A stretch of 64,000 nt of DNA from Viscum album (taxonomy: Eukaryota > Streptophyta > Magnoliopsida > Santalales > Viscaceae), in NCBI GenBank assembly GCA_963277665.1, contig OY728158.1:601610818-601674817 (forward strand), in the 5' to 3' direction. The translations under genes were made by a program, and so were the position numbers. The notes under the pieces are model-generated. The model was given only the letters and a program-made list of their open reading frames with translations, had not been told where the DNA came from and made no database searches. Positions 11,187 through 23,373 of the stretch are shown piece after piece; position 1 is the stretch's first letter; each line of letters begins with the position of its first letter.

Positions 11187-12554
11187 ATCGCACCGTGATT
11201 CACTGTTTCATTTTCACCCTTACACCACTGTGCTAAACTTATTTTATATTAAAAATTATAATAAAAAAAATTTAATTACATGTTTGAATCATTTACTTTG
11301 TGTTTTTCACTGTTAAAATGGGAAATTTTGCTTGTTTTCAAGATTCCATTGCATGATGAGGTGATTTAAAGGCCCTGGAGATGATCAACAAGGAAAATGG
11401 GCCAACACTGCATGGGTTCCATGAACACCTGTCCACTGTTTGGTATATTATGAACTCTCTGTGAATCCAAATATGATGATATTTTGTGTAATGATCTGAA
11501 ATTAAATTTTCTATAACTCTTATGAATACACCCAAGCCCCATTAGTTCATTAAGGGTCCCAACCATATAGATATGTCCAAGCCACAGAATCTGCACATAG
11601 TCAAAAGTTTTGTGTTGTGTGCTATCCATATCTCAAGTTGTAGGTGTCAAAATGAATCCAAACATTTGTTGAAGATATCCAAGACGTGTGGAAAAAACTT
11701 TATTGTTTTTTCAAAAGCAATTTAATACTTTCTAGAGGCTGTAAGAAATGGGACAAGTGGTTTACCACAATCTGTAGTCCCATATCCTCATAGGGGTATC
11801 AATAATGAAGAAGGAGTTCCACCTGAGCTACCTCCTCCTCCCGATGTCGAGCTAAATGGTGGGTGTTCATTGTGAGGGATCTACACATATGTAAAGAGAG
11901 TTCTGGAACTTGTACTACTATTGGTTTGAAAAAAATTTGGTTTAAAAACATTTCATTCATATGTATCTAACTTTGATTTATCTTTTTCTGATTTCACCGA
12001 ATGAAATGCTCTTTATTTTTAAATGATCGGTGTGAAGTTTTGTATGTGTGACTTGTGTTGTTCTGATTGGATAGCACAAGAATCCTTTTCCTCCCATATT
12101 ATTTGAGATTTCAATTTGTTTTGAAATTTATTATACCATTCATGTGATCTGGACCTTGGATATATGATTTTTATGTCAATGTTTGGCGCAACGTGCTTTG
12201 ATATAAGAGTTTGGAAAGTAATCATGATTTTGATTGATTTCAACCAAAGACTTACATAAAACCCTAATTAATCTCTTAGAAAAATGAGCTTTAAATGTAT
12301 TTATTGGACTAAAAATTAACTCTTTAATCTCATAATTATAAAACACCACCCTTCCTTTTCAACTATTAAACTCTTTAATTAATTTATTTTATTTTTAAAA
12401 ATGTTTTCAAAACCACCCCCTCTTTTACTAATCATAATTCAAAATACACAGTATAAGCTACCAAAACTCCTTGAGATATGACCTAGTTTCTTCCCTAGAC
12501 TACAAAATCTTCTTTGAATAATTATCAATTTGACATGTCACGACAACGCGGTCA
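11187..12554 (+). mobile_element. Athila 5' LTR, copy B1 (core promoter deleted)
   Basis: It begins with 'TGATCGCACCGTGATTCAC', the same start that follows the polypurine tract at 23389, 37047 and 50720. That defines it as the LTR edge. The inner edge is placed just before the PBS at 12560, around a 'CA' at 12553-12554, with an uncertainty of about 15 bases. Compared with the equivalent LTR at 58193, about 133 bases are missing at 11772. The missing piece contains the TATA box 'ctataaaag', so this copy probably has no core promoter. Length is about 1.37 kb. Confidence 0.82.
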
Positions 12555-12559
12555 AATTT

Positions 12560-12577
12560 TGGCACTGTTGTCGTGGA
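12560..12577 (+). other. Primer-binding site (Asp-tRNA type), copy B1
   Basis: The site reads TGGCACTGTTGTCGTGGA, which agrees with the Athila PBS TGGCGCCGTTGCCGGGGA at 14 of 18 positions. It lies immediately inside the LTR and about 130 bases before the gag start. In life the 3' end of the tRNA would prime minus-strand DNA synthesis here. Confidence 0.82.
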
Positions 12578-12705
12578 TTGCTTTGGTTTATAGTGCGTTT
12601 TTTTATAATATTTTTGTAAATTTTGTGAATATTTATTTGTTTTATCTTATACTATTACCTATATTTTTGTGTTCTAGTTTATTTATTGTTTAGGTTTTGT
12701 GCATT

Positions 12706-14124
12706 ATGTGTTCAAATTTGGGAGATTTACCACCTTTCGAACCTGAATCGGATAGGATCTTACATCAACGACCTTGAGACACACAAGGGAACCCTTTGAA
12801 AGAGGAAACACAAGACAACAACACTCTTATTGATCCTTCAACTTCTTCTTCTGGAACCAACATCAAAACTAAAACAAAATTGTATAACATGGCCGAAAAA
12901 AAAATATAACATTAAAATAACTAACCTCACTTGATGTTGATATCCAAGCCACGTACATTCAAATTCAAGGCTCAACATCCAATTTAGAACTAAAATACGG
13001 TCTAATTCATTTATTACCAAGAATACATAGACTCTCTAGAGAATATCCACATAAGCACTTAAAAGAATTTCATACTGTGTGTTCTAATTTAAACCTGCTA
13101 ATGTGGATGAAGAAAAAGTAAATGTTAGAGTATTCCCATTTTCATTAGAAGACACGGTGAATGATTGTTTATATTATGTTAATTCACAAATTAGAGGTTG
13201 GTCAGACATGAAACACCTTTTTCTTGAGAAATATTTCCCAGCCTCTTAACTGCAACTATAAGGAAATAAATTTGTGGTATAATGAAATCACAAGGGGAAA
13301 AATTACATGAATATTGGGAATGCTTTAAAAGGTTATGTTCAAGTTTCCTACACCACCAAATAAGTGATCAACTTTTAATTAAATATATTTATGAAGGTTT
13401 AATTCCTATTGATAGAAACATGATTGATGCTTATACAGGTGGTGCGCTAGTTTATAAGACCCCATTTGCTGTAAGAACCCTAATTGATAACACAACTCAA
13501 AACACTCAACAATTTAGTTTGCGGTCTAGTGTACCCATTCGAGGTGTCCATGAAGTGAAAAGTGCTGAATTCGATAAGAAGGTAGACACGAAGCTCAAAG
13601 AGGTAAGTACCCTTCTTTGAAAACTTTCACTTTACCAAGGTAAATGCCAATCTCCTCCTCCCATCGATTGTGGTATATGTTCTTCTGACACCCACTACTC
13701 TAACCAATGCCCCCAATTGAGAGAAACTTCTGAGAGTTGTGAGGTAATCTTTCCAGGTCTTCCCTATAACCAACCCTTTAGAAAAGAACCTTACTATCCT
13801 TCTAACATTGGGTGGAAAGAAAACCAAGCCTATAGGCAAGGGGGTATTCAAACCAACCTCAACAATAATGGAAACAACAAGATCAGAGTATTCATCCACC
13901 ACCACCCCCAATAAATCCTCAACCACCCCAAAGGCCTTTCCAACCACCCCCTCCAAAACTTGAGCATAGCCTAGAAGATATTATGAAACAAATGGCTTTC
14001 AACAATCTCCAATTCCAACAGACCACCTAAGAATCCATACAAGACCTCAAAACCCCATTAGGCCAACTTGCTAACTCAATGGGTGAAATTCAAAGTCATG
14101 GCTTGGGTAAACTACCATCTCCAA
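12706..14124 (+). pseudogene. gag: Athila gag, copy B1
   Basis: Capsid/nucleocapsid polyprotein remnant starting at 'MCSNLGDLPPFEPESDR'. The conserved gag stretch 'ELKYGLIHLLPRIHRL' followed by 'HKHLKEFHTVCSNL' lies near 12980-13100. The capsid part is open at 13282-13617 ('YWECFKRLCSS', 'HHQISDQLLIKYIYEGL', 'IDRNMIDAYTGGALV'). A CCHC zinc knuckle with exact C-X2-C-X4-H-X4-C spacing lies at 13669-13710. The 3' end reads 'GEIQSHGLGKLPS' and is broken at 14124 by the insertion of a 3.69-kb LTR. After the insertion the frame resumes at 17817. A TGA interrupts 'QRP*DTQG' near the start, where copy B4 has an Arg codon. Frameshifts make it non-functional. Confidence 0.85.
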
Positions 14125-17100
14125 TATAACACCCCGACCCTAGTTACCCAAAGTCAGTGAATTATTACATAACATTGGAATGATCTCCAAATATCAAGTC
14201 TATAAAGACCAATTAGTTTAGTAACCTTGGAAATACTAGATACATTCATTAGTTTTACAATACAATATGAAATGAAAAAACTACAATAACATAGTCTCCA
14301 TAGGCCACACTCAAATCCTGTAGACTATCCCTACAGGTCAATCATAATATACTTCCTCAAATCCTAGGAAAAATAAAACATATAAAGGGGTGAGCTCAGA
14401 TACTCAGTAAGGATAATAATTCAAAAGAAACAATCATAAATAAGCATAAACATTTAAAGAAATGTAGGACTATAACAAAAGGATTTTAAACATGAACTTC
14501 TAAATAATATGGAAAAGATAAAATCAAATAATTCCATTTAATTATTCACATGGATTTTCTACTTATCGAATAATCACATGAAATATCAATAGCCACTTTC
14601 ATAATGATGGAATAAAAAATGTCAGCCTTCATAACCACATAGTCAAGGCCATATGACAAGACTAAAAATAAGATATTTTCAAGGCCTTGTTCCAACACAT
14701 TAGTTTGTCTCATGAGATCTACTGATGCGTCGAGGAGCTATATCAGGCTCCACCCATCACTTACTATGTCTAATGCATTCCTCATATGAAAATGTTTAAA
14801 CATAACAAAAACATTCTTATTAAAAATATCATACATAATGTCAATAATTTATATATAAACCATGAATGGTGTAAAAATAACACATCCACAATCAAAAAAA
14901 TTACAAAACCTTCAATACAATAATGGTGTTTTGTATCATAATAAATCAATTTCAAATAAGCTTAAAATCCATCAAAGGATGTTGACATAGATGAAATGAA
15001 AACATTTTTTTTTAGAAATATGACTTTTTATTTTGAAATAATTTAAAAGTCATATAATTATAGAAGAAAAAATTTATTTTGAAAATATTCTTATAAGCTT
15101 GTATGGGAATCTTTGATGATGTTATACTGGCAGAAAATAGCCGCACCTGCCATATAAGTTAAAAAAAGATAGTCTTTATTTAATTTTGTCAAAATGGTCA
15201 TAAAATACCTTGTTTGGAAAATGACAGAAAGATTCCTTTAAAAACATATAAGGTAAAATAAGGGTATAAATGAATTTAACCTATTATCTTTTAAATAGTA
15301 AAAATGTTTTGAAGTACATTTTTAAGAAACATGGATGTTGATGATAAAGAGTTCCCAGTAGATACTTACGTAAAAACAACCTTGGATAATAAAGAGATTG
15401 TGAAATTAACCCTTAACTTATTCTTTTTTTTAGTTGAGGTTAGGTTAACCTCTAGTATAATGGTGAGATCATTGTTATTAAATTATAAAATAACCATATA
15501 CATTAATCTGATATCATATATGATCTTCTAATATTTCTTTGTTAATGATATTTCAGTAGTGTCATCGTTTCTGGTGTTAACTGATTCATTTTCCTTTATA
15601 TTCTTTGTTATGTGAGTACATTTTGTTATGGATATGATGTATATTATTCATATTCATAATGATATTAAGTCTTTAAAAATTATTTTTAATCATAAATTGA
15701 AAATTAGTCTTGAATGGATACGATGGGGAATGAATCTCATCGCATCCGTGGAGATGGTAATCCATACGTACGCACGAGCAACAATATCATTCTTTTGATA
15801 TTAAAATAATGTAAAATTGGATGGTATATCATATATACATAATCACTATCATGTTATATTTATTATTAAAATAAATTTAACATCATTATTATACCCATCA
15901 AAAATAATAATGTATTGAATAACAACTACACCACCATATGGAGACGGTAAGTCGTCCGTACGCACGTATGGTGACATGTCATTCAAAGGATGGATAGAAT
16001 AATGAATATGGTTGACCCATATTTATAATAACATCATATTATATAGAAGATACTGTATTTTTTATTTTATAATGTAAATACCAAATAAATAGGAAGTGGA
16101 AGAAAAAAGAAACTTGAAAGAGGTGATGAAATATTTACCTCTTCTTCGGGTTCTTCCTTTGGATTTGATCAAAAGGGATCCTTAGGATGGATTTATGACT
16201 ACAGTAAGCCCAATAGGATGAAGGGAGAATAGTTTTCTGGATATTTGGTCAGGTTTTGGCTGAGCCAAATGGATTTTAAGGTGTGAATTTGCGAGAAGGG
16301 GAAGTTCTCTTTTATAAGAGGGGTGAAGGGCACCATTGGAAAAGATTGAACTATTATTTTATAATAAAATAATTTTCAGTTTTTAATGGCTCGAAAATGA
16401 ATTATTTAAATTATATGGTCGTTATGGGTCGAAAAACGCTCAACCAATAGGTTTTAGATAGGTTGGGGTCACTATATTAACCTTATCCTTTAGATTTAAC
16501 TCTTAGTTAAATAATTTGACATTTACCATGTCTCTTTGTATTTTTATATTATACAGTTAATAAACTTACTATAAACTTTCAAGAGAACCCCAAGTGGTCC
16601 ATTAATGATACAAATATAATTATATAAGTCATTGTTCTGAACCTTATATTTTTAGGATTATTATATCAACCAATAATATTGTATTTGTTTTAAAAACTCA
16701 TTTATGTCAATTTTGACATTATTTAATAATTGATTTTTGTTAAAGTCCTAACAACTTTAGTACTTAAAAATAAATACATTTAATCAGATATAACATGTCA
16801 TATTAACCTATAAAATTATTGTAATTCATTAAAAGTCTCAAATTATATTTATTTGGATATTTATAATATCAATTATTTTAATCTTTCATTAATATGGTAA
16901 TTACTACATCATCATTGTGTCATAAATAAATTTAATTATTTAATGTCTAAAATTTATAAATAAAATAAAATTATGTAGGAAATATTTTTATATTTCTAAT
17001 GAATATTTATAGTCGAATTTATATTGTGTGTAACCCTATATTAAAAATAGTTTAGTTATTAAACATTGAATTTAACTCTTTCAACTCTTCTATAAATAAA

Positions 17101-17816
17101 ATAACAATAAATGTCCTAATCTAATCCAAGTGGTCTAAAGAGGTTCATATTTTATTCCTAAGGTTTTTTTTGTCGAATTATACTGATCCAATAGAATTAG
17201 GACATGTGTTATGGTAATAATAATATCATTTTTACACTTAATTACCCTATTTACTTTTAAATATGGTAAATAAAAGTAAAAAAGTTACTATTAACCAAAA
17301 ATTATTTTCATCTTATTGAACCACATTTTCCTTACTGATTTATATCATTTCTCTCAGGTTTTTGAAATTCAACTCACAGAAGTGGTAAAATTAAGTTTTA
17401 TACAAATTTAGAAATACTCCTAAGAGGTGGGTAAAAGATGGTAAAAAGTTCGATAAAATTTTATATATCTAAACTCATTATAAAATGACTCCAATGAATT
17501 AAATTAAACTTATATAGGTATTATGTATCTATTTTGACCTAAAATAAATTTAAATACAATAAATAATTATTTAAATAAAAATTCAGTTTTAAATAATAAC
17601 TTAGTATTTTTCACTATTCATCAAAAATTGAAAGTTTTCAGAAAAATACCAAAAATTCACCCTAAGATAATTTCGATATTCTGAATCCAAAAATAAAGTC
17701 CATTTTGAAAGATATAGTTTGATTGGTCATGATGTGTTAGAATCTCGAAGTTGCGTACAATTCAAGCTATTACATTATTCAGAGGGAAACGTACCGTGGA
17801 AGCTTGGGCTGTTACA
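14125..17816. mobile_element. 3.69-kb LTR insertion (probable solo LTR) with 5-bp target duplication
   Basis: The insertion splits Athila gag from pol. Its ends are inverted: 'TATAACACCCCGA' at the left, and at the right 'TTGGGCTGTTACA' here ('TTGGGGTGTTACA' in copies 2 and 3), whose reverse complement is TGTAACACCCCAA. The 5-base duplication 'tccac' flanks it on the right at 817-821 of the 17-kb line. On the left it reads 'tccaa' here but 'tccac' in copy 4. No polymerase or gag homology is found inside. Short inverted TG..CA-type ends plus a 5-bp duplication point to an LTR-retrotransposon reduced to one long LTR, perhaps Tat/Ogre-like; the family is uncertain. A possible TATA element ('cttttataag') lies near 16309. 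A 'cgtacgcacg' motif occurs twice, 190 bases apart. Confidence 0.78.
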
Positions 17817-18750
17817 TCCACCATTATTCAACCCTATAGATAAAGAAAATGTTAGTGTTATCACTCTTAAGAGTGGAAAACAACTAGAAATTCAGGTAAA
17901 TCCTCCATTAGAGTCATCCCCTCTTGAAAAAACCTCTGTCCCAACCATTAAAAATGTTCCAAATGTTGAAAAACCATGTCTTGAGAGAAGACCTTCCAAA
18001 GGAAAGAGTGTGTATGTCGATGAGTCTCCTAGCCAAACCATTCCTCTTCCATTTCCTCAAAGGGCCACCCAACCTAGAAAACAAAAGGAAACTGAACTCG
18101 ATAAGGAAATTTTAGAGACATTCAAAAAAGTGCAGGTAAACATCACCTTGATTGATGTTTTGAAACAAATTCCAAGATATGAAAAGTTTTTAAAAGAGAT
18201 ATATACACATCGAAGGATACTTCATGGTGATGAGAATGTAAGTTTGATGAGGAATGTCTCAGCATTTAAAGAACTGTCACTACCTACCAAATTCAATGAT
18301 CCTGGGATATTCTCTATTTTATGCACCATAGGGAAGTATTATTTTTCTAAATCTATGCTTGTTTTTTGAAATTCTATTAATGTGATGCCTCACTCTATTT
18401 AATCTGCTTTGTAGGTCAGTGAACTAAATCCCATTTCAATAGTTGTTCAGCTAGAAAATCAGAGTACAGCACACCCTTCTGGTGTGTTAGAGGATGTTCT
18501 TGTGATGGTTCAAAATTTAATTTTTCTTGCTGATTTTTATGTGATTAAAATGGAAGATGATAGGATGAATGGAAATGATCCAATTATATTTGGGATACCT
18601 TTCTTGAAAATCAATAATACCATAATTAATGTTCATAATGGAACATTATCTATGGATTTTGGTGGTTATATAGTCGATTTCAACATCCTTGATTCCATGA
18701 AGCACCCATCAAAAGAACATTCCTCTCTCTCTCTCTATTTATTCAATTGA
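17817..18750 (+). pseudogene. pol: Athila gag-pol linker and protease, copy C1
   Basis: Continuation of gag-pol after the insertion. The open stretch to 18369 shows 'ENVSVITLKSGKQLE' and then 'VLKQIPRYEKFLKEI', the linker typical of Athila elements. The retropepsin follows. Its active-site D-L-G-A-S position reads Val-Phe-stop-Asn-Ser before 'INVMPHSI', so both the catalytic Asp and the Gly are lost. Further on are 'GVLEDVLVMVQNLIF', 'DFYVIKMEDDRM', 'DPIIFGIPFL' and 'IINVHNGTLSMDFGG', the normal protease C-terminal half. The first seven codons of the open frame before 17817 belong to the inserted LTR, not to pol. Confidence 0.88.
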
Positions 18751-20570
18751 TGTACTCCCTTCCCCTGAAAACACTTCTTATCATTCCCCTAATCCCTTTT
18801 CTGAGTTTTCATCCTTTATTGAAATTTATGGTAATGAATCATGCATTGATTGTTGTAGTGGTCTAGAAAAGTGGCATGCATGTTTATTAATTGATAATTT
18901 CTTGAACACTAAGGATCCAATGACCATCGATGATACTTCTAAGCTTGTAAAAGATCATTCCTTTATTTAGGATGATATCATTGAGTAGTTAGATGATATC
19001 AGTGACCTATCACTTTCACACACACTCCCATCAATCCAAAATCCACCTGAATTAGAATTAAAACAACTTCTTCAAGATTTAAAATATTCATAAATTGATA
19101 ATAGAAATAAGATTCCCGTCATAATTTCTATTTCACTCCCTCCTGAGCATGAATTTAAAGTGGTTGAACTTTTTAGGGAGTATAAAAAAGCATTGGGATG
19201 GACACTTGAAGACATTCCAAGTATTATCCTATCAGCCTGTACACATCATGTTTTTTTAAATGATGAGGCCAAACCAGTGAGGCAGGCACAACGTCAACCG
19301 AACCCAAACCTCTTAGATTTATTTAAAAATTATGTAACAAAATTATTAGCTGTTGGAATCATTTTTCCAATCTCTGAAAGCCAATGGTTCAGTCCCATTT
19401 ATGTAGTTCCTAAAAAAATGTCCTTACAATAATCAAAAATGAAAACAATGAATTGGTTCCAACTCATGTGCAGAATAGTTAGTGTGTCTGTATAGACTAT
19501 CTCTTACTAAACCAACATTCTAGGAAGGACAATTTCCCATTTCCATTCATTGACCAAATACTTGAGAGGCTAGAAATTAAGTCCCACTACAATTTTTTAA
19601 GGTTATTTTATATAATTTCATTTCCATATTACCCCGAGAATCAGTAAAAGACAACCTTCACTTTCCCCTTTGGCACATTTTCATATAGAAGGATTCCATT
19701 TGTTCTATGAAATTATTCGGGTAATTTCCAACGATGCATGGTATGTATTTTTTTCAGATTACATGGAGAATTGAATGGAAGTTTTCAGGGATGATTTCAC
19801 TGTGTATGGCTCCATTTTTTATGAATGTTTGAGTACTCTTTCTTCAATACAATGTCGCTATATTGAAAATAATATCGTATAAAGTTTTTATAAATTCCAT
19901 TTCATGGTGTGACAAGGTATAGTTTTGGGGAATGTAATTTTTGGGGAAGGTATCCAAGTAGATATCAAAAGTGGATGTCATTTATTTCTTACCATTCCCC
20001 AAAAATGTACGAGATGTTCGGTCTATAGAAGGTCATGTTGAATTTTAGTGTCGTTTCATTAATTAATTTAGTAAGATTGAACTCTCCCCTCCCTGTTACT
20101 CCAAAAAGAAAAGGAATTAGTTTTTGATAATGAATGTGAGGCGGCTTTTAATTAGTTAAAATGGAGTCTCACATCAACCCCAGTAATCCAACCACCTAAG
20201 TGGGATTTACCATTTGAGCTCATGTGCGATGCCTCTAACTATGCATTTGGGGAAGTCCTGTCACAAAGGGTTGATCGAGATCCACTTGTCATTGCTTATG
20301 CCTTACATACTTTGGACCCTGCACAAGAAAACTACACCACAACTAAAAAATAATTCCTCTCCATTGTATTTTCCTTGGAAAAATTCAGGTCATAACTTTT
20401 GTGTTCCAAAGTCATTGTGTTCTCAGGCCATCAAGCCCTCTGGTATCTTCTTAAGAAACCGAAATCTAAACCATGTCTCATTCTCTGGATTCTCCTCCTT
20501 TAAGAATTCAATCTATAAATTAGAGATAAAAAAGGAGCATAGAATGTGGTGGATGACCATATCAGTAGGA
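18751..20570 (+). pseudogene. pol: Athila reverse transcriptase and RNase H, copy C1
   Basis: One reading frame with a few stops runs from the protease into reverse transcriptase. 'PPEHEFKVVELF' and 'ALGWTLEDIPSI' (about 19140-19230) are followed by 'VRQAQRQPNPN' and 'ESQWFSPIYVVPKK', the Athila RT entry. Palm remnants lie at 19480-19900. The catalytic F-M-D-D reads F-R-D-D here. Downstream are 'QVDIK' and the RNase H entry 'STPVIQPPKWDLPFELMCDA' near 20170-20230. 'DHISRIPP' near 20560 ends RNase H. Several frameshifts mean no active enzyme could be made. Confidence 0.87.
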
Positions 20571-21956
20571 TTCCCCCATCCTCGGACCTTGAATCCTCCC
20601 CCTGTATTCCTACAATTGATATGTTTCTGGATGAGCAACTGTACCAAGTGAAAGATGTTATTCCTTGGTATGCTGAAATTTTAAATTATTTGGTAGCGTT
20701 TTCATTCCTACTTATTTCAACAAAAACCAAGCCATTATTCTAAAACAAGAGTCCCATGGGTACATTTGGGATGAACCCTACCTCTAGCACACATGTAGTG
20801 ATCAATTCCTTAGGCGTTGTGTTCCCGATAGCGAGTTTTAGTCTCTCTTTATATTATACCACACTCTTTCTTCTGGGGGCCACTATGGTCCCCAATGGAC
20901 TACTCTCAAAATCCTTCATTCTGGTCTCTTTCGGCCAACACTTTTTCAGGATGCCCATGATTTTTTCAAATCTTGTCCTCATTGTCAAAGAATGGGGAAT
21001 GTCTCAAAAAGAAATGAAATTCCACAACAATCGTTGCTCTTTCAGGACATTTTTTGTTTGAGAATTGAATTTATGGATAAATTTCACTATTCCTTTGGCA
21101 GCTAGTACATTCTTCTAGTGGTTGATTATGTGTCAAAAATGGGTAGAGTCCTGAGCCACGAGGACATATGATTCCAAAACAATTGTGGAATTATTAAGAA
21201 CTATGATCTTTTGTAGGTTTGGATTAACTAGGTTCATCATTAGTGACCAGAGTTCTCATTTCTGCAACCGAACAATTCAATCACTTTTGCGTCGGTTTGG
21301 GTTTGGTCATCGAGTGTCTAATGGATATCACCCATAGACCAATGTTCAAGATGAGGTGTTAAAAAGAGAGGTAAAACAAATTCATGAAAAATGGTTCAAC
21401 CCAATAGAAAAGATTGGAGTCTTATACTCGATTATTCATTGTGTGCTTACCATACTACCTTTAAAAATACCATTTGAATGTCACATTATAGGCTTGTTTT
21501 TGGAAAAAAATTTCACCACCCAGTTGAGATTGAGCACCGGGCCTACTGGGCCATTAAACATTGCAATTCTAACCTTTCTGGTGCAAGTTCTCAGAGGATG
21601 TTACAAATTCATGAGAGAAAGGAAATGCACATAGATGGATATGAGAACTACAGGATTTATAAGAAGATAACCAAGTCTTCACATTACCATCTCATCCTTC
21701 ATTTTCAGTTCCACATTAGGGAGAAGGTCCTCCTTTACAATGCAAGGTTGAAGTTGCATCTAGTAGAGCTACGTTCCTGTTGGTTTGGGCTATACAATGT
21801 TTCTAATGTATCTCCATTTGGTTTTGTTTAGGTTCAAAATGAAGAAACTAAGAAAACATTCACTTGAAATGGTCAATGACTAAATCACTTCTATGAAGCC
21901 CTTCCAGTGTTCCTGATGGAGGAACTCCCTGTCCAAAAAGCAACATACCAATGACA
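20571..21956 (+). pseudogene. pol: Athila integrase, copy C1
   Basis: The zinc-binding N-terminal region ends with 'SCPHCQRMGNVSKRNEIPQQ' (about 20968-21030). In the core, 'ILLVVDYVSKMGR' is followed by 'FIISDQSSHFCN', keeping the second catalytic Asp. The third acidic residue lies in 'DEVLKREVKQI' near 21350. The C-terminal part is well preserved ('VEIEHRAYWAIK', 'GYENYRIYKKITK', 'REKVLLYNARLKLHLVE') at 21478-21780. The last recognisable words are 'MEELPVQKATYQ' and a stop at 21954-21956. Frameshifts near 21060 and 21190 and stops in the core break it. Confidence 0.87.
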
Positions 21957-22048
21957 CCCACTAGTTATTATCTTTCCTTCCCAAATTATATTTTATTACA
22001 ATGAGGACACTACATATTCTAGGTGTTTAGGGTATATACATTTATGTG

Positions 22049-22292
22049 TTCATTAGGATTTTCATAGCCTTTCTTCTTTATTCTATTTTTCTCCTTCTTT
22101 ATGGTATTTTCAATTTTCCCTATCTAGTTGGTTTCATTAGGATTTTAATCATAATTTTTATTTCTTATTTTTTTTTTCCTTTTTATAATATTTTCTCTTT
22201 TAATAATCTTGTTCAGTTCATTAGGATTTTCATCATATTTCTCATTTATTCTCTTTTTTGCCTTCTTTATGGTATTTTTACTCCCCCCCCCC
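22049..22292 (+). repeat. 84-bp T-rich triplicate with open frame, ending in a C10 tract (copy 1)
   Basis: Three tandem copies start with 'ttcattaggatttt' at 22049, 22132 and 22217 (spacing 83 and 85). Each goes on with a T-rich stretch and 'ttctttatggtatttt' or a variant. A run of ten C follows at 22283-22292. A 104-codon frame from 22046 to 22360 runs through it and would code for hydrophobic 'FIRIFI..LLYSIF' repeats. It lies between pol and the PPT, where some Athila elements carry an envelope-like gene. T-rich DNA gives Phe, Leu and Ile by composition alone, so I do not call it a gene. Confidence 0.75.
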
Positions 22293-23373
22293 ATATGGTC
22301 ACAAAATCATGTAACTTGCTAAAAATGCATGTTGAAATGTTTTATTCCATGTTGATTTAACATTTGATGAAAACCTGACTCTATTATGGAATTAATTTTT
22401 GTATGAATTTAACATTAGGGAGTGATTTTTAGTGAATTTGTTTTCTATCAATGTTATAAATTATTTTATCTCTCTGAAACAATTGACATGACTGATGCCC
22501 ATTTTGTGAGTAGTTTTTGGGAAAATTGTGTCCCTAATATCTCCACACATTTTTGTATCAGACAATAAAATGTAAATATTTCTTACCTAATATGAGGTTA
22601 ATATATGTGAGGTTAATATTTTTCATCTTAAAATGATATTTCCATACATTCGTTCCTTATCCGATTTGTTTAATTACTATACCAGATTGACCTATGCGTG
22701 TGTACCTAACATTCAACTATTTTAAACCCTCAAAAAATTAAACAAAAATTGGGTTGTGTCTTGGGTAGATCAAAAACCACTCCTCCTCAACCTTTTATCA
22801 TGTTATAACTATTATAATTAGTTTCGTGAGGAGATCAATCACGAGATGAGAGATGAGTGTGAGATTTGTTTTAAATGAAACTTCTGGGAAAAAAATGCGG
22901 GGAGTGATGAAATGTGAAACATATGGAGATATCTAGGTTAGGGGCTTATGGTTTGACTTCTGGGAATGATTAAGTGAGTGAGTCTTGAAATATTATTGCA
23001 AAGTATATAGGGCAGGTTCAGTGGACAAAATCATTTAAGCTAAAAATATTAAAATAACCTATATTTATTAGATAGAAAGTGGAATGAATAGAATGGAATG
23101 GTTTTCACACACACAGATGGAGAGTTAGTGGCATGGTTGACTTATGAATTCCTTGATCAATTTGGTATCATGAATCTCTTTTAATTTCACTCTAATATGA
23201 TTTATGAGACATCTTTTTCTATTTTCACTAGGATGAACTTCTTGGTGTGGTTTGTGCATTGATCACAGTACTTTAGTGAATAAAAATTTCTGAAAATGTT
23301 AAATATTCATGATTTTGGTAACATCTACATGAATAATTTTTGGAAATATAACTTTTCCCTGGAGTGAAAATGT
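22293..23373. other. Athila 3' untranslated region, copy 1, no gene seen
   Basis: About 1.1 kb between the triplicate and the PPT. No frame shows family resemblance. No envelope-like gene is recognisable. The region is present at the same place in copies 2 and 3. Confidence 0.6.

Noticed and set aside
13627..13956. 109-codon minus-strand frame opposite gag
   Set aside because: Shadow of the real gag frame; the zinc knuckle and proline-rich tail are on the plus strand.
15331..15531. 66-codon plus-strand frame inside the LTR insertion
   Set aside because: Hydrophobic tail from T-rich DNA, no family match, and not open in unit 4 (stop near 62507).
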